A DNA stretch of 64,000 bases. Origin: Halobellus rarus. GTDB lineage: Archaea; Halobacteriota; Halobacteria; Halobacteriales; Haloferacaceae. Below the pieces are notes generated by a model. That model ran no database searches. It was given only the letters and a program-made list of their open reading frames with translations, and was not told the origin of the DNA. Positions 25,268 through 36,109 of this stretch are shown piece after piece (within the stretch, counting starts at the first letter, position 1; each line of letters begins with the position of its first letter). The translations under genes were made by a program, and so were the position numbers. The DNA is taken from the NCBI RefSeq assembly GCF_024494595.1, contig NZ_JANHDI010000009.1:62001-126000 (forward strand), in the 5' to 3' direction.

Positions 25268-28012
25268 ATGGCTGTCTCCGCTTCGACGGACACCGAATCC
25301 TGGTATTCGCGGAGGCTAAGCCAGATTTACGACACTCTCGACGCCGACTCAGATGGTCTCTCGACCGAGGAAGCTGAAAACCGACGCTCCGAACACGGCC
25401 CAAATCGCCTGCCGAAAGCGAAGGCAGTCACCGTGTGGCAGATCTTCCTCCGTCAGTTCAAGAACCCGCTCATCTACATTCTCGCCATCGCGGCAATCGT
25501 CTCGTTCGCCATCGGCGAGGAGACTGACGCCGGGTTCATCGCTGCGGTGCTGTTGGTCAATGCGCTGGTCGGCGGTATCCAGGAATGGCGTGCGGAACGC
25601 AGCAGCCAGGCACTCCAACAACTCATCCGCACCCGCGCGACGGTCATCCGCGATGGGGAGACACGCGACATCGATGGAGAAGATGTGGTCCCGGGCGACG
25701 TCGTCCTCCTCGAATCGGGCTATCGCGTTCCTGCAGACATTCGTTTGGTCTCCACGCATAGTCTGGAGATCGACGAGTCGGCACTCACCGGTGAATCAGC
25801 ACCCGTCCTGAAAAACGAAGAGTGGACAGGCGACGACCGGGCTCCATTAGGAGACCGGCGTAACATGGCCTACGCTGGCACTGTGGTCAATCGGGGCCGA
25901 GGCCGCGGCGTGGTCGTCGAAACCGGTACCGACACGGTCGTCGGCCGACTGGCAGAGGACGTCACGGCCGTCGAGGGCGGGCAGCCACCTCTCGTGATGC
26001 GCATGGAACGGTTCACCCGCATCGTCGGCGTCGTCGTCCTCGTCGCCGCAGCGATCACCGCGCTTCTCGGGATTTTCGTCCAGCAGTACGACGCTGTCGA
26101 GATGTTCCTGTTCGCCGTGGCACTCGCCGTTTCGGCGATTCCTGAAGGGCTTCCTGTCGGGATCACCGTCGCCCTGGGCGTCGCTAGCCGGCGAATGGCG
26201 AAAGTCGGCGTTATCGTCCGACGCTTGGTAGCTGTCGAGGGGCTCGGCAGCTGTACGATGATCGCGTCGGACAAGACGGGGACGCTGACGGCTAACGAAC
26301 TGACCGTCAAACAGGTGCAACTCCCCGAGGGAAGCACGTTTGAGGTGACTGGCGAAGGGTACGCTCCGGAGGGGAACGTTCTCCAAGACGGGCATCCTCC
26401 GAAGCCAGACCTCGCGGACGAGTTGTCCCGTCTCGCTCGCGCATCTGTGCTCTGCAACGAGGGCCGCCTGTCTCGGCGGAACGACGAGTGGACGTGGCGC
26501 GGTGACCCGACCGACATTGCACTCCTCGCACTCGGTCGCAAGCTCGGGTGGTCCCGCCAGTCTGCACTCGATGCGCATCCACAAACCGACGAGATCCCCT
26601 TCGAACCCGAACAGCGTTATGCAGCGACGTTCCACCGGAAAAATGACGAGACGCGGGTATTCGTCAAGGGCGCGCCCGAGCGCGTTCTGGAAATGTGTAC
26701 GGATGCAAGCGAGGGCGAATTTTCACGGCCAGCCCTCCAGCAGCAGGCAAACGAGATGGCCCACAACGGGTACCGCGTGCTCGCTGTTGCGGAAGGAACA
26801 GTGGAGACCGACGGAGGGATGGAACAGCCGCCTTCCGAACCAACTGAGCTGACGTTTCTGGGCTTTCTCGGATTGATCGATCCGCTTCGGTCCGGTGCTG
26901 CGGAGGCGATTGCGGCAGCGCAGCAGGCTGGTATCACAGTCACGATGATCACCGGAGATCATCCGGAGACGGCACTCGCTATCGCCCGGAATCTCGGGCT
27001 TGCCGAGTCGGCGGACGAGGTTACCACTGGGGCCGAACTCATGGATGCCTCCCAAGAGAAACTCGAAGAAATCCTCGAAAAGACCCTGGTGTTCGCACGC
27101 GTCTCGCCAGATCAGAAACTCAAGATCGTCGAAGCTGCCCGAGGGATGGGACACTACGTAGCCGTCACGGGTGACGGGGTCAACGACGCACCGGCGCTTC
27201 GACAGGCGAACATCGGCATCGCTATGGGGAAGATGGGAACCGACGTGGCCCGTGACGCGGCCGAACTCGTCATCAGCGACGACAACTTTGCGACGATAGT
27301 CGCCGGTATCGAACAGGGCCGTATCGCGTTCGACAACATCCGGAAGGTCATTTTCCTGCTCATCTCCACCGGCGCTGGCGAAGTCGCCCTCGTCCTGTTG
27401 AGCCTGGCGGCCGGACTGCCACTCCCGCTGGTGCCCGTCCAAATCCTCTGGCTGAACCTCGTCACGAACGGTATTCAGGACGTCGCCCTCGCCTTCGAAC
27501 CAAAGGAGGGAGACGTATTGAATCGTCCGCCGCGCTCACCGGACGAGCGAATCTTCAATCGAATAATGATCGAACGGACGCTCGTCGCCGCGCTGGTGAT
27601 CGGCGTAATCGGGTTCGGGACGTTCGTCTGGTTGCTGGACCAAGGGCTCTCAGAGGCTGCCGTCCGCAACCACCTGCTCCTCCTGATAGTCCTGTTCCAG
27701 ATGATTAATATTGGCAATGCCCGATCCGAGACGACGTCGCTGTTCAAGCTCTCGCCGTTTCGGAGCCCGATACTGCTCACCGGGACGATTACAGCGTTCT
27801 TGGTCCACCTCGGGGCGATGTACTTCCCGCCCGCTCAGGCGGTCCTCGGAACGGCACCTGTCGGGCTGGAACAGTGGCTCATTCTCGGTGGGATTGCCCT
27901 GACCATCGCAATCGCTATCGAACTCCACAAACTGAGCTGGAAAGCGCGGTACCCCCCACGCTCCGGGACAGAGGAACAGGCCCCATCGAACACTCACGAG
28001 GAGGAGGCATAG
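25268..28012 (+). CDS. P2-type cation-translocating ATPase (Ca2+/cation pump type)
   Basis: A 914-residue P-type ATPase. Visible motifs: actuator TGES (near 174), membrane PEGLP (near 294), phosphorylation site DKTGTLT (Asp near 335), nucleotide domain KGAPERVLEMC, TGDHPETA and hinge TGDGVNDAP (near 634). The N-terminal domain (SQIYDTLDADSDGLSTEEA) is the cation-ATPase N domain of the SERCA/PMCA and Na/K group, and the C-terminal six-span bundle is present (LVPVQILWLNLVTNGIQDVAL). Length is normal for the family. The exact ion (Ca2+, Na+, K+ or Mg2+) cannot be fixed. It follows a Usp gene and may share regulation with it. Confidence 0.92.
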   Translation: MAVSASTDTESWYSRRLSQIYDTLDADSDGLSTEEAENRRSEHGPNRLPKAKAVTVWQIFLRQFKNPLIYILAIAAIVSFAIGEETDAGFIAAVLLVNALVGGIQEWRAERSSQALQQLIRTRATVIRDGETRDIDGEDVVPGDVVLLESGYRVPADIRLVSTHSLEIDESALTGESAPVLKNEEWTGDDRAPLGDRRNMAYAGTVVNRGRGRGVVVETGTDTVVGRLAEDVTAVEGGQPPLVMRMERFTRIVGVVVLVAAAITALLGIFVQQYDAVEMFLFAVALAVSAIPEGLPVGITVALGVASRRMAKVGVIVRRLVAVEGLGSCTMIASDKTGTLTANELTVKQVQLPEGSTFEVTGEGYAPEGNVLQDGHPPKPDLADELSRLARASVLCNEGRLSRRNDEWTWRGDPTDIALLALGRKLGWSRQSALDAHPQTDEIPFEPEQRYAATFHRKNDETRVFVKGAPERVLEMCTDASEGEFSRPALQQQANEMAHNGYRVLAVAEGTVETDGGMEQPPSEPTELTFLGFLGLIDPLRSGAAEAIAAAQQAGITVTMITGDHPETALAIARNLGLAESADEVTTGAELMDASQEKLEEILEKTLVFARVSPDQKLKIVEAARGMGHYVAVTGDGVNDAPALRQANIGIAMGKMGTDVARDAAELVISDDNFATIVAGIEQGRIAFDNIRKVIFLLISTGAGEVALVLLSLAAGLPLPLVPVQILWLNLVTNGIQDVALAFEPKEGDVLNRPPRSPDERIFNRIMIERTLVAALVIGVIGFGTFVWLLDQGLSEAAVRNHLLLLIVLFQMINIGNARSETTSLFKLSPFRSPILLTGTITAFLVHLGAMYFPPAQAVLGTAPVGLEQWLILGGIALTIAIAIELHKLSWKARYPPRSGTEEQAPSNTHEEEA

Positions 28013-28033
28013 AGGTCGAAGTCTGATGGAAAC

Positions 28034-28452
28034 TCAGTTCTGCTCCTCGCCCCGAACGGTTAGTACGGGAACAGGCGACTGCCGAACCACTCGTTCTGCG
28101 ACGCTACCTATGACGACTCTGTCGAGACCTGTCCGGCCGTGAGTTCCCATAATGACCATGTCGATGCCATACTCGGAGACGTAGTCCAGAATCTCTTCGT
28201 GCGGGTTCCCGTCGACGATTTCGGTCACGACGGTCAGGCCGGCTTGGGTTCCAGTCACCTCGACATCTCGTACTGCCCCGCATCCTTCGTCCCAAAGCGT
28301 TTCGAGCAACGGACCGGAGCGCGCCAGGCGAGTGCCGACGACGTATAGGGATCCAAGGTCGCGTCCCATTTCGATGCGCTCTCTATGCCGTGTTCGAGAG
28401 CGGCTTCCGCTCCCTGACTCCCGTCTGTCGGAACCAGAATTTGGTCGTACAT
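28034..28452 (-). pseudogene. Single-domain universal stress protein, frameshifted
   Basis: The 5' part in one frame reads MYDQILVPTDGSQGAEAALE and continues to KWDATL; the remainder (LYVVGTRLARSGPLLE ... GTHGRTGLDRVVIGSVAERV) is in another frame. The switch is near 28350-28360, where one base has been gained or lost in the loop that normally reads ATLHALYVV. All other features of a one-domain Usp, including the ATP-binding G-2x-G-9x-GS, are intact. The lesion is recent. A sequencing error cannot be excluded. Confidence 0.78.
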
Positions 28453-28498
28453 AATGACGTAATCCGGGGAGTGGAGGGACGTTACCCCCTATGGTGCT

Positions 28499-28648
28499 GA
28501 TGTCCAGCAACGCAATCCCCCCGTTGACGATTGCCTTGGGTTGGCCTGCAACCACTCCGTATACAACGATACCAGCCAACACAAGCTGCATCCCCCGTGT
28601 CAGGCGAATCTGATTCAGGGTCGAGGGGCGCGGCAGGAGACTCATCAT
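28499..28648 (-). pseudogene. N-terminal fragment of a small membrane protein
   Basis: The frame starts MMSLLPRPSTLNQIRLTRGM and runs through a hydrophobic span (LVLAGIVVYGVVAG, then AIVNGGIALLD) before leaving homology near 28500, where it meets the 5' end of the broken usp gene. The start overlaps the stop of the upstream membrane gene (ATGATGA), so these were once a coupled operon. Only the first span or two remain. Confidence 0.5.
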
Positions 28649-29274
28649 CGCAGCACCCGCTGAATCGCCCGCCAAAGCTGGCGATCTCGACGGCTAAAGT
28701 ACACGTCGAACAGAACACCGGCCGTCAGCCCAGCAAGTGTCACCCAGAGAAATTAGATCGTCAGTGCTTCGTTCGTAGAGAGGTAGGTCGTCCCGAGCAG
28801 TCGGTCGAGGTGCCACCGGAGAATCACCCAGGTTGCGGCCCACGCCAGCGTGGTCAACACGACGAAGGTGACGGCGAACCAGTGGATGAGCTTGAGCGTG
28901 GTGAACATATGCAGTTCGACCGTGACGAGCAACGCCAGTGCTGCCAGTGCGAGATACGAGGCGAAAATGCCGACGGTCCCGCCGAATAATCCGCGAACGA
29001 GAATCGGTAACAATGCAAGTGGCAGTAGTTCCCAGGGGAGCATTACACGCCAGTCTTGGTGGACGCCCGGTGGCAGGAGAACGATGACGCCTGCTGCCGC
29101 GACGAACACTATTCACTGGAGGTCAAAATCAAGGAGACTTTCGACGAAAACCACCAGGAGAACGCTAATTAACAACCACGCGACGATAGCGTTCGTCCGA
29201 CCACTTCGGAACAACCGCTCAAGGACATCTTGAACGCTACCGTCGAAAATCGGTTCCTGGTCCCGATCACTCAT
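28645..29274 (-). pseudogene. Integral membrane protein gene with two in-frame stops
   Basis: From ATG at 29274 the frame is open over 210 codons apart from two stops: a TGA after LLDFDLQ (near 29115) and a TAA after NEALTI (near 28757). On both sides the sequence stays in frame and has good coding quality: six or so hydrophobic spans (VAWLLISVLLVVFVE, GVIVLLPPG, LLPLALLPILVRGL, YLALAALALLV) and a final VTLAGLTAGVLFDVYFSRR. Function unknown; sits between Usp and a P-type ATPase. Two independent nonsense changes make a sequencing artefact less likely. Confidence 0.7.
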
Positions 29275-29363
29275 CACTCGTTCCGACAACTTGGACGGGT
29301 ACGCAATAAATCACTCCGCTCTGGAGAACGATAGCAGTCGTGTGATCAATCGAGAATCTCGCT

Positions 29364-32081
29364 TCACGAGCTGGGGGTCCCAAACCGCCGTCGGAATTCG
29401 CGCTCTAGCTGTCCGATCACGAGAGGGAGCAGACTCATCCCGAACACGAGTAGCCACCCCTCAACTCCGATAGGGACAGTACTCAGCGCCAAGGAGATGC
29501 CGGGCAAGTAGACTGCGCCGACGAGGATCACCGACGACAGGCCCAGTGCACCCCAAACGTACAGATTTTCCGTAACTTCATTTCTGACGAGACCGGACGT
29601 TATATCCCGGACGTTAAACACGTGCCAGAGCTGGGCGAAGGCCAGTGTGAGGAACGAAATCGTGACGGCCTCATCGGTGTCCATACCGCCGGCGTACATC
29701 CCACCGCCGATCACGAATGCACCGATGACCGCGGCTGAAATCAGTATCCCAAACAGCCCCAGTTCGGTCCAGTTGGTTCGGGTCATAATCGACTCCTCGG
29801 GATCTCTCGGTGGGCGATCCATAATATCGCTACTACCGCCACAGGCACCGAGCGCGAACGCCGGGAAGATATCGGTCACGACGTTGAGGAAGAGAATCTG
29901 CAGGGGGAGCAAGGGCAGTGGGAAGCCCAGTAGCGCAGCAATCAGGATGACGAGCAGTTCGCTGACGTTGCACGACATGAGATACAGGACGAACTTTCGG
30001 ATGTTACTGAAGATGATCCGCCCCTCTCTGACGGCGTGATAGATGCTCTCGAAGTTGTCGTCCTGCAGAATCATATCCGACGCCTCCTGAGCGACTTGTG
30101 TCCCTCGCTGACCCATCGCAACGCCGATGTCGGCTCTCTTGAGTGCCGGCGCGTCGTTGACCCCGTCACCAGTCATTGCGACGATAGAACCGGCTGCCTG
30201 GTGAACGTCGATCAAATCGAGTTTGTTCGCGGGATTCACTCGCGCGAAGACGGACGCGTTCACGAACCGATCCCGCTCCGTCTGGGTGAGGTTTTCGACG
30301 TCATCGAGTTCACGACCCTCGATGACCTCGGTGTGATCCGGATCTACCAGTCCGACGCTCCGGGCGATGTTTCTGGCCGTTCCCGCGTGATCGCCGGTCA
30401 CCATAACAACTCGCATCCCCGCATCCTGACACCGTTGGATAGTCGATCTGACTTCTTCCCGCGGTGGATCGATCAGTCCAACGAGCCCGATCAGCGACAA
30501 ATCCTCGTACGGTGAGACCTCTTCACGATCTACCTCTTTCCGAGCGAGCGCAAGAACACGCAACCCGTCCTCGGCCATTCGCTCGCTCTTCTCGATCCAC
30601 TCGTCTTTCTCGGTCGCCGATAACTCTCGGGAATCCTCACCCGTCATCACCCGAGAAGACGAGTCGATGACCGCCTCCGGAGCCCCCTTTACGGCTACCG
30701 TGTACCGTCCGTCGAAGTCGTGGTAGGTCGCCATCATCTTGACGGCCGGGTCGAACGACACCTCCCGGGCTTCCGGCAGCGATTCGAGGAGGTCGTCCCG
30801 GTCGAGTCCTCCCTTCACCCCGGCGATCAGGAGGGCGACTTCCATCGGGTCGCCCGTCACGTTCACCTCGCCGTCTTCCTCGGTCACGGAGGCGTTGTTA
30901 CAGAGCACACCTACTTTGAGCGCCTCCTGCATAGCAGGATCCTGTGGCTCGTCCAACTCCTGACTGCCGTGCTGAAACGTCCCGTCGGTGTCGAGGCCAG
31001 TCCCCGTGACTTCCACCGAGCCATTCGCCAGCTCGTAGGCGGCCACAGTCATCTTGTTCTCCGTCAACGTGCCTGTCTTATCAGTGCAAATGATGGTCGT
31101 AGAGCCGAGCGTCTCGACTGAGGCGAGGTTGCTGATGAGCGCGTTGCGGTCGGCCATCCGCCACATCCCCCTCGCTAACACGAGCGTGGCGACGATGGGG
31201 AGCCCTTCCGGCACGGTCGCAACCGCCAGCGCGATGGCCGTTTCGACCATCAAGAGGAGGTCCTGCCCCCTGAGCCAGCCGGACACGAGGACGATAGCTG
31301 CCACCACGAGAAGTAATGGAACGAGCTTCTGTCCCAGCTCGTCGAGCTTCTCCTGGAGTGGCGTCTTCTTCTCACCTGTCTCTTGGAGCGATGCTGATAT
31401 CTGGCCCAGTTCCGTGCCCGGTCCCGTGGCGACAACGACTGCTTCTGCGGTCCCGCGGGTCAGGTACGTCCCCTTGTAGAGCATGTTCTCCCGCTCGGCA
31501 AGGGGCACGTCTTCATCGAGGGGGTCGCTCGTCTTGCCGACGGGGACCGATTCGCCAGTGAGAGCCGACTCATCAACTTGGAGTTTGGACGGATCTATTA
31601 CCCGCAGGTCGGCCGGGACGATATCACCAGCGTCAAGAATGACGATATCCCCCGGAACCAAGTCTTCCGCCGGAATTTCCTGATCGTCGCCGGCTCGGCG
31701 GACCCTGGTTTCGACCTCCGTCATCTCCTGTAGACTCTCCATCGAGCGGATGGCTCGCATCTCGGTGACGAAGCCGATAGCACCGTTAATGACGAGAACG
31801 GCCAAGACAGCGGTTCCCTCGATGATATCCCCCAGCACGAAGGCCGCCACGGCCGCGACTGCGAGCAGGAGGACGATGACACTCGTAAACTGGCTCACCA
31901 GTACCTCCAGCCATCGTCGCTGTTCGGCCTCCTGTAACTCGTTGGGACCGAATTGCTCTCGGCGGCGCAGGACTTCGTCTTCCGTCAATCCCTCGTCTTT
32001 TGAGACGTTGGATTGTTCTAGAACGTCGCTCACAGACCGCGACCACGGTGACTGTCTATCGTCCCTGTTTCGTGCCATCAC
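29364..32081 (-). CDS. P2-type cation-translocating ATPase, second copy
   Basis: A 905-residue P-type ATPase related to, but distinct from, the one at 25.3 kb. Motifs: TGESVPVGKTSDP, membrane [18 protein letters not shown] (Asp near 334), KGAPEAVIDSSS, VTGDHAGTARNIA and [17 protein letters not shown]. The N-terminal cation-ATPase domain (DVLEQSNVSKDEGLTEDEV) and six C-terminal spans are present. A C-terminal stump of a third, very similar ATPase lies at 47.2 kb. It is transcribed towards the decayed membrane operon and Usp gene. Ion specificity cannot be fixed. Confidence 0.92.
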   Translation of the reverse strand: MMARNRDDRQSPWSRSVSDVLEQSNVSKDEGLTEDEVLRRREQFGPNELQEAEQRRWLEVLVSQFTSVIVLLLAVAAVAAFVLGDIIEGTAVLAVLVINGAIGFVTEMRAIRSMESLQEMTEVETRVRRAGDDQEIPAEDLVPGDIVILDAGDIVPADLRVIDPSKLQVDESALTGESVPVGKTSDPLDEDVPLAERENMLYKGTYLTRGTAEAVVVATGPGTELGQISASLQETGEKKTPLQEKLDELGQKLVPLLLVVAAIVLVSGWLRGQDLLLMVETAIALAVATVPEGLPIVATLVLARGMWRMADRNALISNLASVETLGSTTIICTDKTGTLTENKMTVAAYELANGSVEVTGTGLDTDGTFQHGSQELDEPQDPAMQEALKVGVLCNNASVTEEDGEVNVTGDPMEVALLIAGVKGGLDRDDLLESLPEAREVSFDPAVKMMATYHDFDGRYTVAVKGAPEAVIDSSSRVMTGEDSRELSATEKDEWIEKSERMAEDGLRVLALARKEVDREEVSPYEDLSLIGLVGLIDPPREEVRSTIQRCQDAGMRVVMVTGDHAGTARNIARSVGLVDPDHTEVIEGRELDDVENLTQTERDRFVNASVFARVNPANKLDLIDVHQAAGSIVAMTGDGVNDAPALKRADIGVAMGQRGTQVAQEASDMILQDDNFESIYHAVREGRIIFSNIRKFVLYLMSCNVSELLVILIAALLGFPLPLLPLQILFLNVVTDIFPAFALGACGGSSDIMDRPPRDPEESIMTRTNWTELGLFGILISAAVIGAFVIGGGMYAGGMDTDEAVTISFLTLAFAQLWHVFNVRDITSGLVRNEVTENLYVWGALGLSSVILVGAVYLPGISLALSTVPIGVEGWLLVFGMSLLPLVIGQLEREFRRRFGTPSS

Positions 32082-32572
32082 TTAGGAAAGGCTCCGCATT
32101 TCTCTCACAGAACAGATTGTACGCGGGCCTTGTGTAGTTTTGGTACGGACTGATACGACCACTGAGTTCCTCCCCCGCCTCAATTGGGCAGATAATCTCT
32201 GCGTGATAGGCCGCCTTCGGGCCATCCTCTCTCTATTTCACTGATGCACGAGGCGAATTTCTGCCAGTCGAACCGGCCAGGTGCTCTCGAACTGCGCCAG
32301 TCAGATACCACTCTGATCCCATCAGAAGCGAGGCAGCGAGATCCTCAGAAGTCCTCCCCAAGAGACCCTAACAGAGTGTCAACGGCGTCGCCTGAGTTGT
32401 ACTGTCTCGCCGATGGCTTGGAAGATTGAGTCAGCCCAATATCTCTACCCGTGAACCCGTCAAAATTCCGCTCCTTGGGAGCATAATGCCTCATCTGGTT
32501 ACGACTTGTCTGCTTGAATGCGTCCCGGCAAACGGTGATGAGTGTCTAGCATAAAACACCAGTCTAGAACAA
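32082..32572. other. Intergenic region
   Basis: About 490 bases between a P-type ATPase and a broken usp gene, which diverge from it. I see no supported gene. A 61-codon frame (32244-32429) has no recognisable content. Promoters for both flanking genes presumably lie here. Confidence 0.35.
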
Positions 32573-33025
32573 TGTATGACTGAGTCGTGATTGCTGTGGA
32601 TGAAAGTGACGAGGCCAAGTGTGCAGCAAGACGTGGTTTCGAATTCATCCAAATTTTCGATGCTACGGTTGATGTTGTACACGTCGTCGAACAGAAAGCA
32701 CTCCGACTCACACGGACGAATAACGAGGAGACTCAGTTACGAGAACGCGGAGCAACTATCTTCACAGAGATGGGGAACTTGCGTCAGAGTTTGGCCGCCC
32801 TGTTACCACGAAACTGCTGGAAGGCAAACCCACGATCCGGATCAGCGAATACACAGACGAGCAGGACGCAGACTTGATCGCCTCGTCGGCCGACAGGATT
32901 TGACTGGGCTCAGTCGGCGTCTCTTGGGCGGTGTTACCGAACGGGTCCTTTATCGAAGTGACGTCCCCGTGCTCGTCACCTCCGGCGAGGACAACGGAAA
33001 TGGGACGAACGTATATACAGTCACA
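32573..33025 (+). pseudogene. Single-domain universal stress protein, multiply broken
   Basis: The start reads MYD-stop-VVIAVDESDEAKC: a TGA at the fourth codon where relatives have an Arg codon (CGA would fit). The frame then follows the Usp fold (FDATVDVVHVVEQKAL) until about 32780, after which two or more frame changes occur; the C-terminal signature (GRQDLTGLSRRLLGGVTERV then RSDVPVLV) appears in another frame. This is the third usp-like gene beside an ATPase here and the most decayed. Confidence 0.75.
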
Positions 33026-33174
33026 CAGCGCGGTCAGCGTGAAATAGAGGTACGACGTGAATGGGAAAACCAGTATCTGGAGAGCAAAGAATCGGTGCCT
33101 GCGTAGCACCCACCGGTCTGTCGGAAGCGACAGTCACCTCAGCGGAATCCCTCTTGTAGTAGCCAGAAAGGACC

Positions 33175-35496
<2,322 letters not shown>

Positions 35497-35629
35497 GTAT
35501 CATTCTCTCTGTAGAAATGGATCCGCCTGCTTCCTCAATGTTCGGCCCCTAAAACCATACGTCAGGGTCAGTGTAAGGAAACTCCGAAGAGAACAGTAGG
35601 CCGTTCGCCTAGGATTTTCTGTGCTATCC

Positions 35630-35730
35630 TCAGGCGTGAGCGGTGTACCCGGCCTCTTCGACGGCTTCTACGAGGGCCGTGGCGTCCGCGTTCCCATCGA
35701 CGCTCGCCCGTTCTGCTTCTCGGTCGACTC
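35630..35730 (-). pseudogene. Remnant of a small HMA-domain metal chaperone
   Basis: The frame ends REAERASVDGNADATALVEA then VEEAGYTAHA and stop, which is the C-terminal half of a heavy-metal-associated (CopZ-like) domain. The N-terminal half with the CxxC site is not recoverable upstream, and the frame continues there into Arg/Thr-rich sequence. The 131-codon open frame is therefore mostly not coding. It sits just upstream of the CopB-like ATPase on the same strand, where a copper chaperone gene would be expected. Confidence 0.6.
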
Positions 35731-36109
35731 CGTTAATCAACTCACCCAGAATCACCATGTCTACCGCATCCCGCCGAATGGTTCGAACGTCTCTCGTCGA
35801 GCCAGTCGGTGTCGAACTCACGTCTCTTCGAGCTAGTGAATTCACAGCCCGGACTAGAACGTGGTTTAGACAGTTTCGAGAGATTATCCTAAAGGCAGCT
35901 GTCCGGAACTTCGAACGGGCGGTGAGCCTCTGAATCATACAATCTCGCGCGTCTAAACAAGGTCCTTGACCTGTATTTAACGAATTGAGAGAACGGGAAC
36001 GAGTGTGTGAATCGTTGTATGACACCCTCGAACGTCACCAATCTCGTACTGTTTCACCAGCAGCATTCTTTGTTGTGTCCGGAAAAGACGACTCTCTGGA
36101 GAGAGACGG
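35731..36109. other. Intergenic region
   Basis: About 380 bases between the HMA remnant and aconitase. AT content rises in 35860-36060. No gene, RNA structure or repeat is recognised. Confidence 0.35.

Noticed and set aside
25847-26635. Long minus-strand frame opposite the first P-type ATPase
   Set aside because: Antisense shadow with Arg-rich composition and no motif.
28645-29274. In-frame TGA and TAA as recoding or selenocysteine sites
   Set aside because: Haloarchaea are not known to use selenocysteine, no insertion element is seen, and the neighbouring genes are also decaying.
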